This document shows, in pieces, positions 52,549 through 62,840 of a stretch of DNA of 64,000 nt (positions are counted from its first letter, which is position 1; the number at the start of each line of letters is the position of its first letter). Under the pieces are notes generated by a model, which did no database searches, was not told where the DNA came from, and saw only the letters and a program-made list of their open reading frames with translations. The DNA comes from Tillandsia leiboldiana (Eukaryota > Streptophyta > Magnoliopsida > Poales > Bromeliaceae): contig CM055066.1 of NCBI GenBank assembly GCA_029204045.2, forward strand, positions 51,640,991-51,704,990. The letters run 5' to 3'. The position numbers and the translations under genes were made by a program.

Positions 52549-53081
52549 AGGGTTAATTGCATACATGTCCCTGCAAATATGTCGAATTGCAAATATATCT
52601 CTGCAAAATTTAACTTTTCATATTTATCCCTTCAAAAATCCAAAGTTCTTCAAATATGCCCCTCTGGTTAATCTCCGTTTGAAATCTGTTTATTTTTTAA
52701 CAGATTCGATGTGAAATGACTTTTTTGCCCCCTTATAAATATATCCCTCCAAAAGCAATACTATTATACTTGTTACAAAAATGCCCCTCTCCAAAAATCA
52801 TAAAATTCTATTATCAAAATAATTTTTTTTTTCCTTTTTTTTTTTTTTTTTTTTTTTTTTGAGGTATAATATGAAAAGGGTAAATATATAAATTCAATTT
52901 TTAATCTAACCAAGGTTAAGCATTTAATCTAGGGTTAAATCAACTTTTTTAACAGAGATGGACGGTAGGGGCATATTTAAATAACGGTGGATTTTTGAAG
53001 AAATAAATATGAAAAGTTGAATTTTACAGGAATATATTTACAATTCGACATATTTGCAGAGACATGTATGCAATTAACCCT
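52549..53081. mobile_element. Mutator-like MITE with ~80-bp inverted repeats (AGGGTTAATTGCATAC family)
   Basis: Both ends carry AGGGTTAATTGCATACATGT in inverted orientation, and similarity between the arms runs for about 80 bp (to TTTTCATATTTATC). Contains a T tract at 52834-52860. Related copies are 59205-59575 and the array beginning at 62841. Confidence 0.88.
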
Positions 53082-53158
53082 TTTTTTAAATTGCTGTTGA
53101 TGAGTCAGTCTCAATGCTATTAAATTACATGAAGCTAGATTGAAAAGCATGCAGAGAT

Positions 53159-53160
<2 letters not shown>

Positions 53161-53192
<32 letters not shown>
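53161..53192. repeat. Poly-T tract
   Basis: About 30 consecutive T. The surrounding 53082-53540 shows no gene. Confidence 0.9.
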
Positions 53193-53540
53193 CTTTCAAT
53201 GTGCTTTGCTTGATGTGTTATCACTTTCAGAAATACTAATGATGATATAAAAATAACTGTCTGACTCATCAATCATCAATAGTATTTGACTGAAAGATGC
53301 ATTGCATTTTAAATTTTTTTTTGGGACATGTTTCCTTGCACAGTACATTCATGGCCACATTGTGCAGTTAATGTTTGGTGGTGCTCAATTGGTTGGCATT
53401 TTGAAATTATTGTGGTGGGTGGAGAAGTGACCTACTTACAGTTCTTAGACAGTTAGCAAGTGTACCTGCACTAATGACATTTCACCTTCTTATTATTCAA
53501 AAAAAAAACCTTTCCTTGTTGTGATTGTAGTAATTTCTAG

Positions 53541-53983
53541 GGGCAATTTTTTATATATTCCTAAAAATTTTTATGTTTTCATATTTACCCTTCTTAGAAG
53601 GTTAATATTAAAACTATCCTTCTTACGTTCCAATTTCTTTCCAAAATACTTCTGAAGTTAAACTCTATTAGTGTACCGTTTGGATCTGCCGTTATCTGTG
53701 TGAAATTACTATTTTGCCCTTTCAAATATATCCTAAACTCTAAAATCCTAAACCCTAAAATCCTAAACCCTAAAACATACTAAACTCTAAACCCTAAATC
53801 CGGGCAAAATAGGTATATCTGATAGTTTTCAACTCCGATTATTATTTAATTCTAGTTTAATCCTAGTTAACTTAACAAAGGGAAACGGTAGGGGTATTTT
53901 TAATAACGGTAGAACGTATGAGGGGTATATTAGAAAAAAAAAATAAGAGAAGTAAATCAGATATTTTTTCAGATTTCAGAGAT
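53541..53983. mobile_element. Mutator-like MITE (GGCAATTWTC family), copy 3
   Basis: Colinear with 16850-17303 from GGGGCAATTTTTTATATA, but its last ~20 bp are replaced (AGATTTCAGAGATTC). A small AAACCCTAAA-type repeat at about 53730-53805 is specific to this copy and replaces the central MITE segment. Confidence 0.8.
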
Positions 53984-55008
53984 TCTATGTATGTTGTACT
54001 AACACTCAATTAAAAGTTTGTCTTACATAAAAAGAAAAAGAATAAATTTTTATATTATTTTAATTTAAAAGTTATTATAGGGGGAGGCTGAGTTTGACCG
54101 GATTATAATCGAGATTCGTAAATATTATATCTCACTGCTCGAGTTTTTCGGGATTAACATATTGTTCTTAGCTAAATCTTTGGTAAAAATGGATATAAAC
54201 TACTTATCATTTATTTAATTAAATACTCAATTTTATTTTATTTTTGATTTAAATTATCTAAGTCTCTTTTGATATAATATTTAAGCTAATTGTGTATTTT
54301 AATGAATCCCTAGTTGTATGAATTATATAAAATATATTAATTAAATTTATAAAGATAAATAATGTATTCAAAATTTAAAGTTAAAGAGTCATTAACTTAC
54401 TCAAATCAAATGAATTTAAAAGTTATATAGGTAGTAAATTTAAAACTTTTAAAGATTAGATAGTTAGATCAAAGTAAGTAATAGTTAAAATAAATTATGT
54501 ATTTTTTTTTTCTAAATCCTTTATGGAATATATGTTACTAAACATATTACAAAAAAAAAAAAAAAAAAAAAAGTATATTTGCATCTTAAATATAAAAAAA
54601 AAAATTGTAAAAATGATATACAGCACTTATATAGATATGGTTGACATCTTGGATACTGTAAAACTTAAAGACAAACTAGTGCATTATTTTAAAAATCTTT
54701 ATGGGATATTTATTTGTATTTAAATGCCCCATTTAATTTACATAGGTGGTTGACCAAACATGGGTTGCATGATCCAGCATTAATTCTCCTACTTGTGAGA
54801 CAGGATATTGAGGACTTTTTTTTTTTTTTTTTTCAATTTAACTATTTAAAAATTTATAATTTACTAAATAAATTTTTAAAAAAAAATTATTTGGCCAAGT
54901 AGTCATAATTTGTCCAACTCAGCTTTAAGATTAAAGAACAATTGGTAGTATATTTAATAAAATTAAACGATGATAAATTTTTATTTTTCATATATAATTT
55001 TTAATAAA
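53984..55008. other. AT-rich intergenic DNA, no gene supported
   Basis: Very AT-rich with poly-A at 54550-54571 and poly-T at 54817-54832. Short frames are Lys/Asn/Ile-rich composition artefacts. Confidence 0.55.
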
Positions 55009-55266
55009 CACTACAATAAAATTATGCTATAGCGATACTTTTAAGTATTTTTAAAATCTAAAAAAAATATTGCTGGCAAAAATACTGACATTTATTATTA
55101 GTGTCGCTATATGTGCAGTCTCTAGGGTGTATAGCGACACATTATTGTAATGTGTCACAAAAATATGTCTTTATAACTTAATTTTGAATATAGATAAAAT
55201 ATAGATAGGACACTTGTATAAAAGTGTCACCAAAATATGTCTCTATAATCTAATTTTGTTATAGTG
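55009..55266. mobile_element. CACTA-type MITE
   Basis: Begins CACTACAATAAAATTATG and ends TAATTTTGTTATAGTG, which are inverted repeats, with 3-bp duplication AAA on both sides. Internal inverted TATAGCGATAC / GTATAGCGACAC words. 258 bp, non-coding. Followed by an (AAT)n tract at about 55281-55311. Confidence 0.85.
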
Positions 55267-55482
55267 AAATTATATATAATCTTAATAATAATAATAATAA
55301 TAATAATAATATGAATACAATGAATGATTTATTGTGTTTTTTAATTTTTATCCAATATAATGTTGAATTGATAAAAATAGAATTAGTTGGCCAAATAAAA
55401 TTTAAAAGTTTAAAAAAATTATTTGACCAAAAAAATTTTACAGAGTTTTTGTTAAAAAAAACATTACAAAAACGATTCTATG

Positions 55483-55672
55483 GGCTTCTTTTTTTTTTGC
55501 ATTTAGCTTTCTAAAATATTTTATTTTTAAAAATAGTTCTACACAAATTAAATTTATAAAAATAGTCTTATATCTGTCACGCGGGCGTCATATGTAGGAC
55601 TATTTTTAAAAATAAAATATTTTAGAATGCTAAATGCAAAAAAAAAAAAAGAAAAAAAAAAAAAAAAAAAAA
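55483..55672. repeat. Foldback repeat with ~48-bp arms
   Basis: TGCATTTAGCTTTCTAAAAT at about 55498 and its near-perfect inverse ATTTTAGAATGCTAAATGCA at about 55620 are the outer parts of arms that continue through ATTTTATTTTTAAAAATAGT. The loop includes GTCACGCGGGCGTCATATG. Flanked by T and A tracts. Confidence 0.8.
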
Positions 55673-56073
55673 AACTTAATTTTCACAATATCTTTATTGT
55701 GGTAGTGACCTCACAAACACGCCCAAAAGGGGGAAATTTTAATAACTTATAAATGCATATGCAAAATATAAATTATTAAATAGAGAGATATGTACCATTG
55801 TAGCAAATCTAATTAATTAATGTATGAGTGTACGAATATTTGTTTCTTCTATTTTTACCCAAACCTCCACCAGTTTTCTTTAATTTCTCAACCATGTTAT
55901 TTATGGCTAAGAGTAGTAAGTAATAGCCCTTCCATCACATCAAAATTTTAATCATGCCATTCTCTTAGGAAAATGTAAATGAGATCTTAATTAATGGAGT
56001 AGTTAGTAAAAATCTGTGCTTGTTGATCTGTCCTTACCAAAATGACAAATGAGGGCCTTGAATATGATTGTCA

Positions 56074-56319
56074 ACTAGCCGAACATGAACATGAGCTGAC
56101 TTGTTAAAATATCGAGCTAAAAATTTTAGTTCGTGTTCAGTTTGTTTATCAATGAGCTGATGATCACGAATTGATTTGTGAACAGTAAATTAGATTGTCA
56201 ATCTTACTACGGAATGAAATGTAAGAAGAAAATTAGAATTTTAATCTATAATTAAAATTTATAAAATATAGATTTTTTTATATTTGGGTTGGCATAAAAT
56301 CTAAATAATAAAAATTTAT

Positions 56320-56362
<43 letters not shown>

Positions 56363-56628
56363 TAGAGCTTATATACTTTCAAAAGTACAAGTCCAAATAT
56401 ATTTGTGAATTTTTTACTATTAGATTTGTATTGGAATTTGTGCTTTTGTAAAATTAACTAAAGGGAAAGAAAAAATAAATAAATAGTACAAATCCCAATG
56501 CAAATATCGAGCTGAACACGAGAGAGCTGATGACCGTTCTTGTTCGACTCGTTAAGATTTCGTGCTAAAAATTTTAGCTCGTGTTCGGCTTAAATTGTGC
56601 AAAACACGAGCTGAATTGCCAGCCCTAG
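56074..56628. mobile_element. Diverged hAT-type MITE (GAGCCGAACACGAGC family)
   Basis: TGTCAACTAGCCGAACATGA at the left and GAGCTGAATTGCCAGCCCTA at the right match the ends of 43729-44191 with changes. The target duplication is not clear. Holds a (TA)n-(GA)n compound microsatellite at 56320-56362. Confidence 0.65.
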
Positions 56629-56883
56629 CTGCGAATATCATCATTCTTTAATAAGTGTAAATGTAAAATTTAGAAAAAAGGAAAAAGAACTATCTGCCCA
56701 TACCACTTCACTTGCCATCTAATTCCATCAAAATTAAGTATTGATGATTAGTATGCGATTATCATGCGATTTGAATCATTTTGTTTTCGCGTGCCAATAG
56801 GCGAAAATAAGAGACAGAAGCTATGAAATAAATTGATAGTGATTCAACAGTTTTACCTAAATGTTATTAGATTGAGTACTCTA

Positions 56884-57055
56884 GAGCAATACTAAATATA
56901 CATCCCAAATAGAGTGTACATTTTATACTCATTCCATCCTGGAATGAATATTTCTTCATTCGTCATATTAATATGACGAGTGAAATTCATCTGATCTCAG
57001 AATGGAATGAGTGTAAAATATACACTTCATTTGAGGTGTACATCTAACATTTTCC
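56884..57055. mobile_element. Foldback MITE upstream of the DUF538 gene
   Basis: 172 bp, starts GAGCAATACTAAATATACAT, ends GTACATCTAACATTTTCC, with internal palindrome ATTCGTCATATTAATATGACGA. Same family and length as 10959-11130 and 19598-19769. It ends about 140 bp upstream of the proposed TATA box. The flanking duplication is not clear. Confidence 0.78.
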
Positions 57056-57190
57056 ATCTAATAAATATACTAGCAGCAGAAGATCGAACCCCTGACCTGT
57101 AGGTAATAAATGCATTCAAATTTCCACCACCAACATACAATGGCACAATAGAAATGACTTCCAACTTTAGGCACAATTACATCACTCACT

Positions 57191-57202
57191 TCTTATATAA
57201 TG
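57191..57202 (+). promoter_or_regulatory. Probable TATA box of the DUF538 gene
   Basis: TCTTATATAATGG is a good plant TATA box about 165 bp upstream of the ATG, which would give a leader of ~130 nt including the (GA)n tract. Confidence 0.6.
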
Positions 57203-57255
57203 GACTCAATCCCACATCCCTTGAAACCCTCCCAAATTGAGAGAGCCAAAGAGAT

Positions 57256-57260
<5 letters not shown>

Positions 57261-57323
<63 letters not shown>

Positions 57324-57332
57324 TGTGTGTGT
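57261..57332 (+). repeat. (GA)n-(GT)n tract in the DUF538 5' leader
   Basis: About 30 GA units followed by a short GT run, ending 30 nt before the ATG. Similar in position to the GA tract before ICP55. Confidence 0.92.
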
Positions 57333-57361
57333 GATCTCCTATAGAAACATATATAGTAGAT

Positions 57362-58012
57362 ATGGCCATGAAGATCTCAGAAGAGCTTAGGGCAAAAGCT
57401 GAGGTGTACAATGGAGATGAGATGTGCCAGGAGAAAACCAAGCTGCTTCTGAAGGAAGTGGGACTCCCCAATGGCCTCCTCCCCCTCAAAGACATCATTG
57501 AGTGTGGCTACATTGAGGAAACTGGCTTTGTGTGGCTCAAGCAGAAGAAGAAGATAGACCACTTGTTTGAAAAGATAGGGAGGGTGGTGTCTTATGCACC
57601 TGAGATCACTGCTTATGCAGAGAAGTCCAAGATCAGGAAGGTCACTGGGGTGAAGGCCAAGGAGCTCCTCATTTGGATTACCATCAACGAGATCTCCGTC
57701 GACGATCCCCCTACCGGTAAGTTGGTGTGCAAGTCCACCGCTGGTCTCTACCGGACTTTCCCCACCTCCGCATTCGAGGTTCCAGAGAAGGAGAAGGATA
57801 AGGAGAAGGATAAGGATAAAGAGGAGAAGGAGAAGGAGAAGGAGAAGGAGAAGGAGGAGAAGGAGAAGGAGGAGGAGGAGGAGGTTATCAGTGTGAGTAG
57901 TGTTACTACTACTACTACTACTAGTTCTACTACTGCTACTACTGCTACTGCTATTACTGCTGCTCCTGCTCCTGCACTGGAGAAAGCTCCACAAGCAGTT
58001 GCAAACAAATGA
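57362..58012 (+). CDS. DUF538 family protein with charged low-complexity tail
   Basis: Intronless, 216 aa, from ATG 57362 in the first in-frame position after the GA-rich leader. Residues 1 to about 140 are a DUF538 domain (PF04398): LLLKEVGLPNGLLPL, GYIEETGFVWLKQKKKIDH, VSYAPEITAYAEK, KVTGVKAKELLIWITINE, GLYRTFPTSAFE. There is no signal peptide, as in the intracellular branch of this plant-specific family. Residues 141-175 are almost only K, E and D, then a Thr-rich segment (181-198) and an Ala/Pro-rich end, all within one ORF. DUF538 proteins are stress-responsive and have been linked to chlorophyll or lipid binding, but no firm function is known. The tail may be a microsatellite expansion (AAGGAG and ACT repeats in the DNA). 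Confidence 0.93.
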   Translation: MAMKISEELRAKAEVYNGDEMCQEKTKLLLKEVGLPNGLLPLKDIIECGYIEETGFVWLKQKKKIDHLFEKIGRVVSYAPEITAYAEKSKIRKVTGVKAKELLIWITINEISVDDPPTGKLVCKSTAGLYRTFPTSAFEVPEKEKDKEKDKDKEEKEKEKEKEKEEKEKEEEEEVISVSSVTTTTTTSSTTATTATAITAAPAPALEKAPQAVANK

Positions 58013-58022
58013 GTAAGGGGGG

Positions 58023-58023
<1 letters not shown>

Positions 58024-58060
<37 letters not shown>
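58024..58060 (+). repeat. Poly-G tract (37 nt) in the DUF538 3' UTR
   Basis: Thirty-seven consecutive G beginning 12 nt after the stop codon, preceded by GGGGGGC. It should form G-quadruplexes in the mRNA. Its length may be uncertain in the assembly. Confidence 0.93.
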
Positions 58061-58062
<2 letters not shown>

Positions 58063-58283
58063 AAGGTGGCAAAGATTGCCCATGCAGTGCACGGATTTTA
58101 AAGCAGTGGTGGTATCAGGAGGAGGTTGATCCCTGTATAATTAGTTTTACTATATGTTTTGGGCTTTAATAGTGATTTGTAGTAGCTTAATTATATGAAG
58201 GGAATTTAAGATTTGGGATATATATAAATGCATGTGTGCATTGTAGTGATCTTTGTTCTTTTTTAAAGAAAATTGTTGAGTAT

Positions 58284-58370
58284 TTTTAAAGAAATGTTTG
58301 GTTGGATGTAGTTGAAAATAAGTGCATTTGTAACTACATCCAATTTGTTTGATTCTATATATAATTGCAA

Positions 58371-58446
<76 letters not shown>

Positions 58447-59690
58447 CATTTATTCTATTTGATAAATTAAAGTTATGATTTGTATTTATAAATTCTGTCA
58501 CTTTTTATATATAATTTTATATATTTATAGATGATAATTAATATTATAAAATTATATATTTATCGATGATTGTATATATAAAACATAAAAAAAATAAAGA
58601 TCAATTTTATGAAGCTTACAAAAAAAAAGAATCACGCGTTGTTTTTTTCTTTTTTTGAATGGGTGAGCCATCTATAATTATATAATTTTATTAATTATTT
58701 AAACTTGTAATTTATAAATAAATAAATGGATATATGTAATGTTTTTATATTTTTTAATAATTAATTTTTTTACTTTTTAGTCGGCACAATTTAAAACTTT
58801 CAATCTATTTAATTTTAATTATAAATCAAACTTAAAAATCTATTATAATTCTCTCATTTATTTATCAAATTTAATAATAATTATAATTAATTAAAACTTC
58901 TTAAATTAACATATACAATCACATTCTATTTTATTAAAATTTAGGAATAAAACTATTTTTTTATATTTTAAATATAACTAATTTTAAAAGATTTTTAATT
59001 ATTTTTACACAAAGCTTGTATTGCCTAAAAACTTTTATTATTTATTTATAAATATTTTTATTTATCTATAAACAAGTAAATATATATTAATTATTTATTT
59101 ATTTATTATTGTTAATTAGTGGGTAATCACATCCCTCACTAATTGCTGTAATTAATACTATAGCGAAATTGAATATACTTCCAACCTAACATTTAGATTT
59201 TTTTAGGGTTAATTGCATACGGCTCCTGTAAACATATCGAACGTTATTCATATATATCCCTACCGTCTATCTCTGTTAGAAAAATCTAGTTAACCATAGG
59301 TTAAATACTTAATCTTGGTTAGTTAGTGAGGTAAATTTATTTTTTTACCCTTCCAGATATCTCTGTATTATTTTTTGGAGGGACATTTTTGAAAGGACAA
59401 AACTGTCATTTTACATATAATCTGTTAAAAAATAAACAGTAAACTAACGATGATAAACCGGAGGGATATATATGAATAACATTAGACTTTTGAAGAGATA
59501 AATATGAAAAGTTGAACTTTGTAGGAATATATCTGTTATTCGATATATTTACAGAATGCCGTATGCAATTAATCTTTTTTTTTATGTAGTTGTTACTGCA
59601 GATATTGAATTCAACTACGCTAAATCAAATACATAAATTAAAATTACATGCATTTACAACTGCGGTGCAATGGATGCTTTACCATAATAA
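58284..59690. mobile_element. AT-rich non-autonomous element (second copy of the 7983-9001 family) with nested MITE
   Basis: Starts near TGTTTGGTTGGATGTAGTTG and is colinear with 7983-9001 through the AATCACGCGTTGTTTTTT and GTTAATTAGTGGGTAATC blocks to CAACTGCGGTGCAATGGATG. Interrupted by an (AT)n run (58376-58441) and by the MITE at 59205-59575. No ORF. Confidence 0.65.
59205..59575. mobile_element. Mutator-like MITE (AGGGTTAATTGCATAC family), nested
   Basis: AGGGTTAATTGCATACGGCT at the left and GCCGTATGCAATTAATCT at the right. It is the non-tandem relative of the array at 62841-64000, sharing TCCCTACCGTCTATCTCTG and GTTAACCATAGGTTAAATAC. Inserted in the preceding element. Confidence 0.82.
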
Positions 59691-59914
59691 GTTACTCATT
59701 CCGCTTGTACTAGAACTAATATAAGCAAATATAAAACAAAAATTACCAAATATAATACCATTATTTGATGATTCATCATCTCTCTTCATTTGCTCTTATA
59801 TATCTAAAGTAAATTAACTCCAACATTACAATAAAATGGAGTAATTATAACATACATTCAAAGTATCAAACTACCATCTTAAGAAGCCCAATTAAAGTTA
59901 AAATTCATGGAAAA

Positions 59915-61094
59915 TTAGGTTGATGGTGGGCCCAAAATCCAAGTATCTCCATCAACATAATATGTTCCGAGAAACGGTTGGGCCTCCACGCCCGTTAGCA
60001 AATGGGCCCAGCGGACTCTTCCGGTCCAATTAGCACCCGGCCCGCTACATTGATATTCTCCATAATATACTCCACTCCTGTAAATGTGGATAGTGACTTG
60101 TGATATTACAATATTGATATTTACGAGAGGCAGATGAGATTTATTGAATCTGGTCAAGTTCAGTCGCGAATAGAGTTCAGATTTGCTGAATCCATCTATC
60201 TTCGTAACTTTCATTTGCTTGAGTTTTACGTCTATTTTAGCTACTTTGGAAAGGTCGTTGAATTAATCGGTGATTTTTTCGAATTTAATGGTGCGGGAGG
60301 GTGTCAATTGAAAGAAAAATGGTCTTAGTTTAAGGGGTCTCCATACATTTTCACCTTAAAACAACGGAAATATTAGGCTATACTAGGCCTCAATTGGGCT
60401 CATGCAAACTAAGCCCAAGTCGGGTGCACGAAAAGGACGATAAGCCCACGAAAAACTTACGATTCGGGCCGTCGGATGCGCCAACTATTCCACCCTTGTG
60501 GAATGACCACCTTGTCCATGAAGGTGTAGGAGAACACCACTCTAGAGTGCTCCCCCCATGCTCTCCCCAAATACACCGGGCCGCCGCCGCTCCCCGCGAT
60601 CGTGCTCTTTGTGAAGGAGAAACCGCTCTCCATCGGCGCCAGTCCGCCACCCTTTTGCGCCGTAAGTGATGCCACCTTCTTTGCTATGGAGTTGAGATAG
60701 CAATTCTACCAAAGTGTACACATGAACTAGATCAATGTAACCAATTTGAATTCTTTTCGGGCCTCACAAGGCCCAAAAATAAGGGCCCATTTTGGCCCAT
60801 CTTCACAAAGGCCTATTTACATCAATTCCACAAATCAGAATCGTTATATTTGATATCAGAATCGGTCCACCAACCGAAAGTATGAGGAGGGCCTCACATC
60901 GTATGGTAATTTTGAGTTATGTGTGTGATTCGGTTGACGAAAATATCAAAATCAAAATGAGAGGAGTTTATGACACTCAAATAGTTATGATTGAAAATAT
61001 AAGGAACAATAAATCCTAGTAATAATAACCAGACTTAGTATTTTCGGCCAGTGGTTTAGATCCAACCAGTTATTATTACTGGCAGATCAAATCG

Positions 61095-61157
<63 letters not shown>

Positions 61158-62823
61158 AAAAAACTTATTATTTTTGGAGGAGATTGGATTCTTACTTCAT
61201 AGAGGGATCTTCCATATCCAAAGATGAAGTCCTCAGATCCTTGGATGAAGCAGTTGTTGAAGTAGTGCAGGCCCTTGTGGTCATAGAGTGTGTCCTGTGT
61301 CCCAAAGAAGCTGCAGTTATAGAAGGCCGCCTTGTCACCGGAGATACGGAGGGCCACCGCCTGCCCTCCGACCTGCCCGGTTTCGGGATTTGGCGCCACA
61401 TTCTGCAGGTAAAAGGCTAATCATGATCTTTGTGTGGATTTTAGAAAAATACTAAGTGTACACCTATTTTTGGGTGTACATCGTACACCCCACCCATCCT
61501 AGGGTGGGGTGAATTCCATCCATCACTTCGAAGTGATGGATGGAGAAGCCCCCACCCTTGGATGGGTGGGGTGTAGGATCTATACCCAAAAATGGGTGTA
61601 GATGTAGCATTGCTCGTTGATTTTATCATTGCTTACATTCTCTTACTTCAACTTCGAATAAAATATTTATTATAAAAAATTCTCATTATAAGAATGCTTT
61701 TTGGACGACGCTGGGAAGAAATATCTCTGGAAGTCCCTATTATATGTATAGCAAATATTGACACTTCAAAAAATATTATTGTATAAATCGTCTATTGTAT
61801 CAAACCAATTTGTTGAAGAATAAAGTGCCGCCTTTCTATTTACTGTTTCCTCCATTACCATTCTATAAGATCAATCTTTGTAAAAGAAGTGGTTTCTTTT
61901 TTTTTAAGAACAAAGTTCATTATGTAAACAGTAAGCGCTATTTAAAAATCACGTGTTAACAAAAATGACAATGTAACACTCCAATAGTCACACGTCGGAT
62001 AGGATTGAGATTCTAATTGGATATATAAGATTATACACACCAGTAATAATAAATAGGCTTAATTATTTTGAGTTGTGGTTTGAACCTAACAAGTTATTAT
62101 TGCCAGCGGGTCGGGTCGTTACAAATAGTATCAGAGACTAATATCAGTCGAAAATGTGAGAGTTGAGCGCTATGCAGGACAAAGTGTTACACCACGGGTT
62201 TGGTGGAAACCACCTCTTGAACCCGTAGGTTCAGCCACCTCTAGAATCTCACATCGCCTGATAATTCTGATATGCTCTGTGTCTGTGATCTGGTTTGGAT
62301 CCGACGAGAACGTCAGGGTCTAAACGGAAGGAGTTTATAATACCCCAATAGTCCTACATCATATTGGATTGAGATTCTGATTAGATATATGAGATCATAC
62401 ACACTAATAAATAATAACTGGGTTTAAGTATTTTGGGTTATGGTTTGGACCAAACAAATTATTATTGCTAGCGAGTCGGGTCGTTACTGACAAACACACA
62501 TCCTACTTAAGCGCTCATCCACAGTGCTAATATGGATCACAGTCTCACTCAATTTATTAATTTTCTAACTTTATTATCGTAGCGCAAAAAAGTTAGACAT
62601 ATTTTAGCTAATAATAAATAGCCAGCATGTTACCTCAAACCTAATGTTAGCTGCTACAAAGTAGGCAGCATTGACAGCAACAGTGGGGCTGTGGAAGGTC
62701 TTGAGGGGCTTCCCATCCCTTCCACTTGTGGCTGCTGTGTCATTCCCTGTTATAGTGGGAGGGCTCTCTCCAATGCCCAACAAGGTTATGAAGGACATGG
62801 CCTTTGGAATCACTATCTTTTCC
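59915..62823 (-). CDS. Pectinesterase (pectin methylesterase), 3' four exons; 5' end outside window
   Basis: Minus-strand exons: 62823-62634, 61402-61196, 60705-60461, 60077-59915. All acceptors and donors are AG/GT and phases agree, giving 267 residues to a TAA stop. Pectinesterase signatures in order: [60 protein letters not shown] (catalytic Asp), [44 protein letters not shown]. The enzyme de-esterifies homogalacturonan in the wall. The YLGRAWG form and exon layout fit the single-domain group without an inhibitor pro-region, but the N-terminus is not visible. The acceptor of the first exon shown is only 18 bp from a MITE-derived array. The expected signal peptide and first exon must lie beyond 64000 or behind that array. 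Confidence 0.92.
60846..61099 (+). mobile_element. Degraded TRIM in a pectinesterase intron
   Basis: Remnant PBS (TTTGATATCAGAATCGG), internal words CTCACATCGTATGGTAATTT, and a right LTR at about 60969-61099 (TATGACACTCAAATAG to AATCGTTATA). The left LTR is reduced to about ten bases. Followed by an (AT)n tract (61097-61154). Confidence 0.65.
61444..61616. mobile_element. 173-bp foldback Mutator-like MITE in a pectinesterase intron
   Basis: Flanks TGGATTTTA (61435-61443) and TTGATTTTA (61617-61625), one mismatch in nine. Begins GAAAAATACTAAGTGTACAC, ends TGTAGCATTGCTCG. Centre is the palindrome CATCACTTCGAAGTGATG. It lies 41 bp from exon 61402-61196. Confidence 0.9.
61972..62488 (+). mobile_element. 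Complete TRIM retrotransposon in a pectinesterase intron
   Basis: LTRs 61972-62123 (152 bp) and 62336-62488 (153 bp), PBS-like TAGTATCAGAGAC at about 62126, polypurine AAACGGAAGGAG before the right LTR, and 5-bp duplication GACAA on both sides (61967-61971, 62489-62493). The internal region contains a GGTTTGGTGGAAACCACC inverted repeat absent from the type at 14905. Confidence 0.88.
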
Positions 62824-62840
62824 CTGAAATTATAATATCA

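Noticed and set aside
57377..58092. Two long minus-strand frames with Pro, Ser and Leu runs
   Set aside because: Antisense shadows of the DUF538 gene and its poly-G and AAGGAG repeats.
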